22,212 nucleotides of DNA from an uncultured Mailhella sp. (lineage in GTDB: Bacteria > Desulfobacterota > Desulfovibrionia > Desulfovibrionales > Desulfovibrionaceae): the NCBI RefSeq assembly GCF_905187505.1, contig NZ_CAJJIC010000032.1, forward strand, positions 1 through 22,212, in the 5' to 3' direction. Positions within the stretch are counted from its first letter, which is position 1, and every line of letters starts with the position of its first letter. The notes beneath the pieces are model-generated. The model did not search any database, was not told where the DNA came from, and worked only from the letters and a program-made list of their open reading frames with translations. The position numbers were made by a program, and so were the translations under genes. Of this stretch, positions 22,136 to 22,212 are shown piece by piece.

Positions 22136-22212
22136 GTGTTTCCGCAAAACGTTCCGGCGCACGAACTCATTCTGCGGCACATGAAGCGCTCATGCCGCAA
22201 AAGCGCTGTCGA

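Noticed and set aside
22173..22199. Inverted repeat TGCGGCA / TGCCGCA after the tRNA terminator
   Set aside because: It is a short stem with a 13-base loop at the window edge and no context; it may be part of the next gene, so no function is assigned.
21901..22200. A 99-residue minus-strand frame through the tRNA
   Set aside because: It translates the antisense of tRNA-Val and gives the well-known spurious SVCKTDTLPTELT-type peptide found in many databases.
1..22212. CRISPR arrays, insertion sequences, integrases, phage genes
   Set aside because: No regularly spaced direct repeats, transposase-like proteins or attachment duplications were found; the tRNA-Val has no visible repeated 3' end in the window.

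Overview
The window looks like chromosomal DNA of a GC-rich anaerobic delta-proteobacterium, most likely a Desulfovibrionaceae (Desulfovibrio, Bilophila or Mailhella type). The evidence is the lactate-oxidation gene set, whose order recalls the lactate region of Desulfovibrio vulgaris, together with an oxygen-independent heme-degradation module. The genus is an inference from gene content; no ribosomal RNA is present to settle it.

Positions 1-8132 (+ strand) hold a lactate-utilisation region: a FAD-dependent D-lactate/glycolate dehydrogenase and its Fe-S/CCG partner, then a LutC-type protein and a fused LutB/LutA-type Fe-S protein (the L-lactate dehydrogenase complex), then a lactate permease. 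The genes fall into three transcript segments. Each is bounded by good stem-loops, and the leader of the LutC gene is packed with five consecutive inverted repeats. Together the products would import lactate and oxidise both enantiomers to pyruvate.

Positions 8300-9661 (+) encode the housekeeping AAA+ protein RarA/MgsA. Positions 9766-11722 (+) encode a MATE-family efflux protein followed closely by a DtxR-family metalloregulator with an iron-type CxxEH ligand motif.

Positions 11895-21697 (- strand, convergent with the regulator) form a ten-gene heme acquisition and breakdown locus. In transcription order it reads: HutW-type radical SAM enzyme, TonB-dependent receptor, ECF S component, EcfT, fused EcfA-EcfA ATPase, HutX/ChuX-type heme protein, a flavodoxin, ExbB, ExbD, TonB. 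It contains no periplasmic heme-binding protein and no BtuC-type permease; an ECF importer stands in their place. Outer-membrane uptake (receptor plus TonB-ExbBD), inner-membrane uptake (ECF), cytosolic heme handling (HutX) and anaerobic ring opening (HutW with flavodoxin) would thus sit in one locus.

The most notable unannotated signal is a shared palindrome. One perfect copy (9677-9696) lies in front of the MATE-dtxR pair. A longer, nearly perfect copy (21726-21753) lies just downstream of a TTGACA-N17-TATCAC promoter in front of hutW. These are the only two copies I find, which suggests that the DtxR-family protein controls itself, the MATE pump and the heme locus as one local regulon.

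Positions 22011-22086 hold tRNA-Val(UAC) with its own promoter and a strong terminator.
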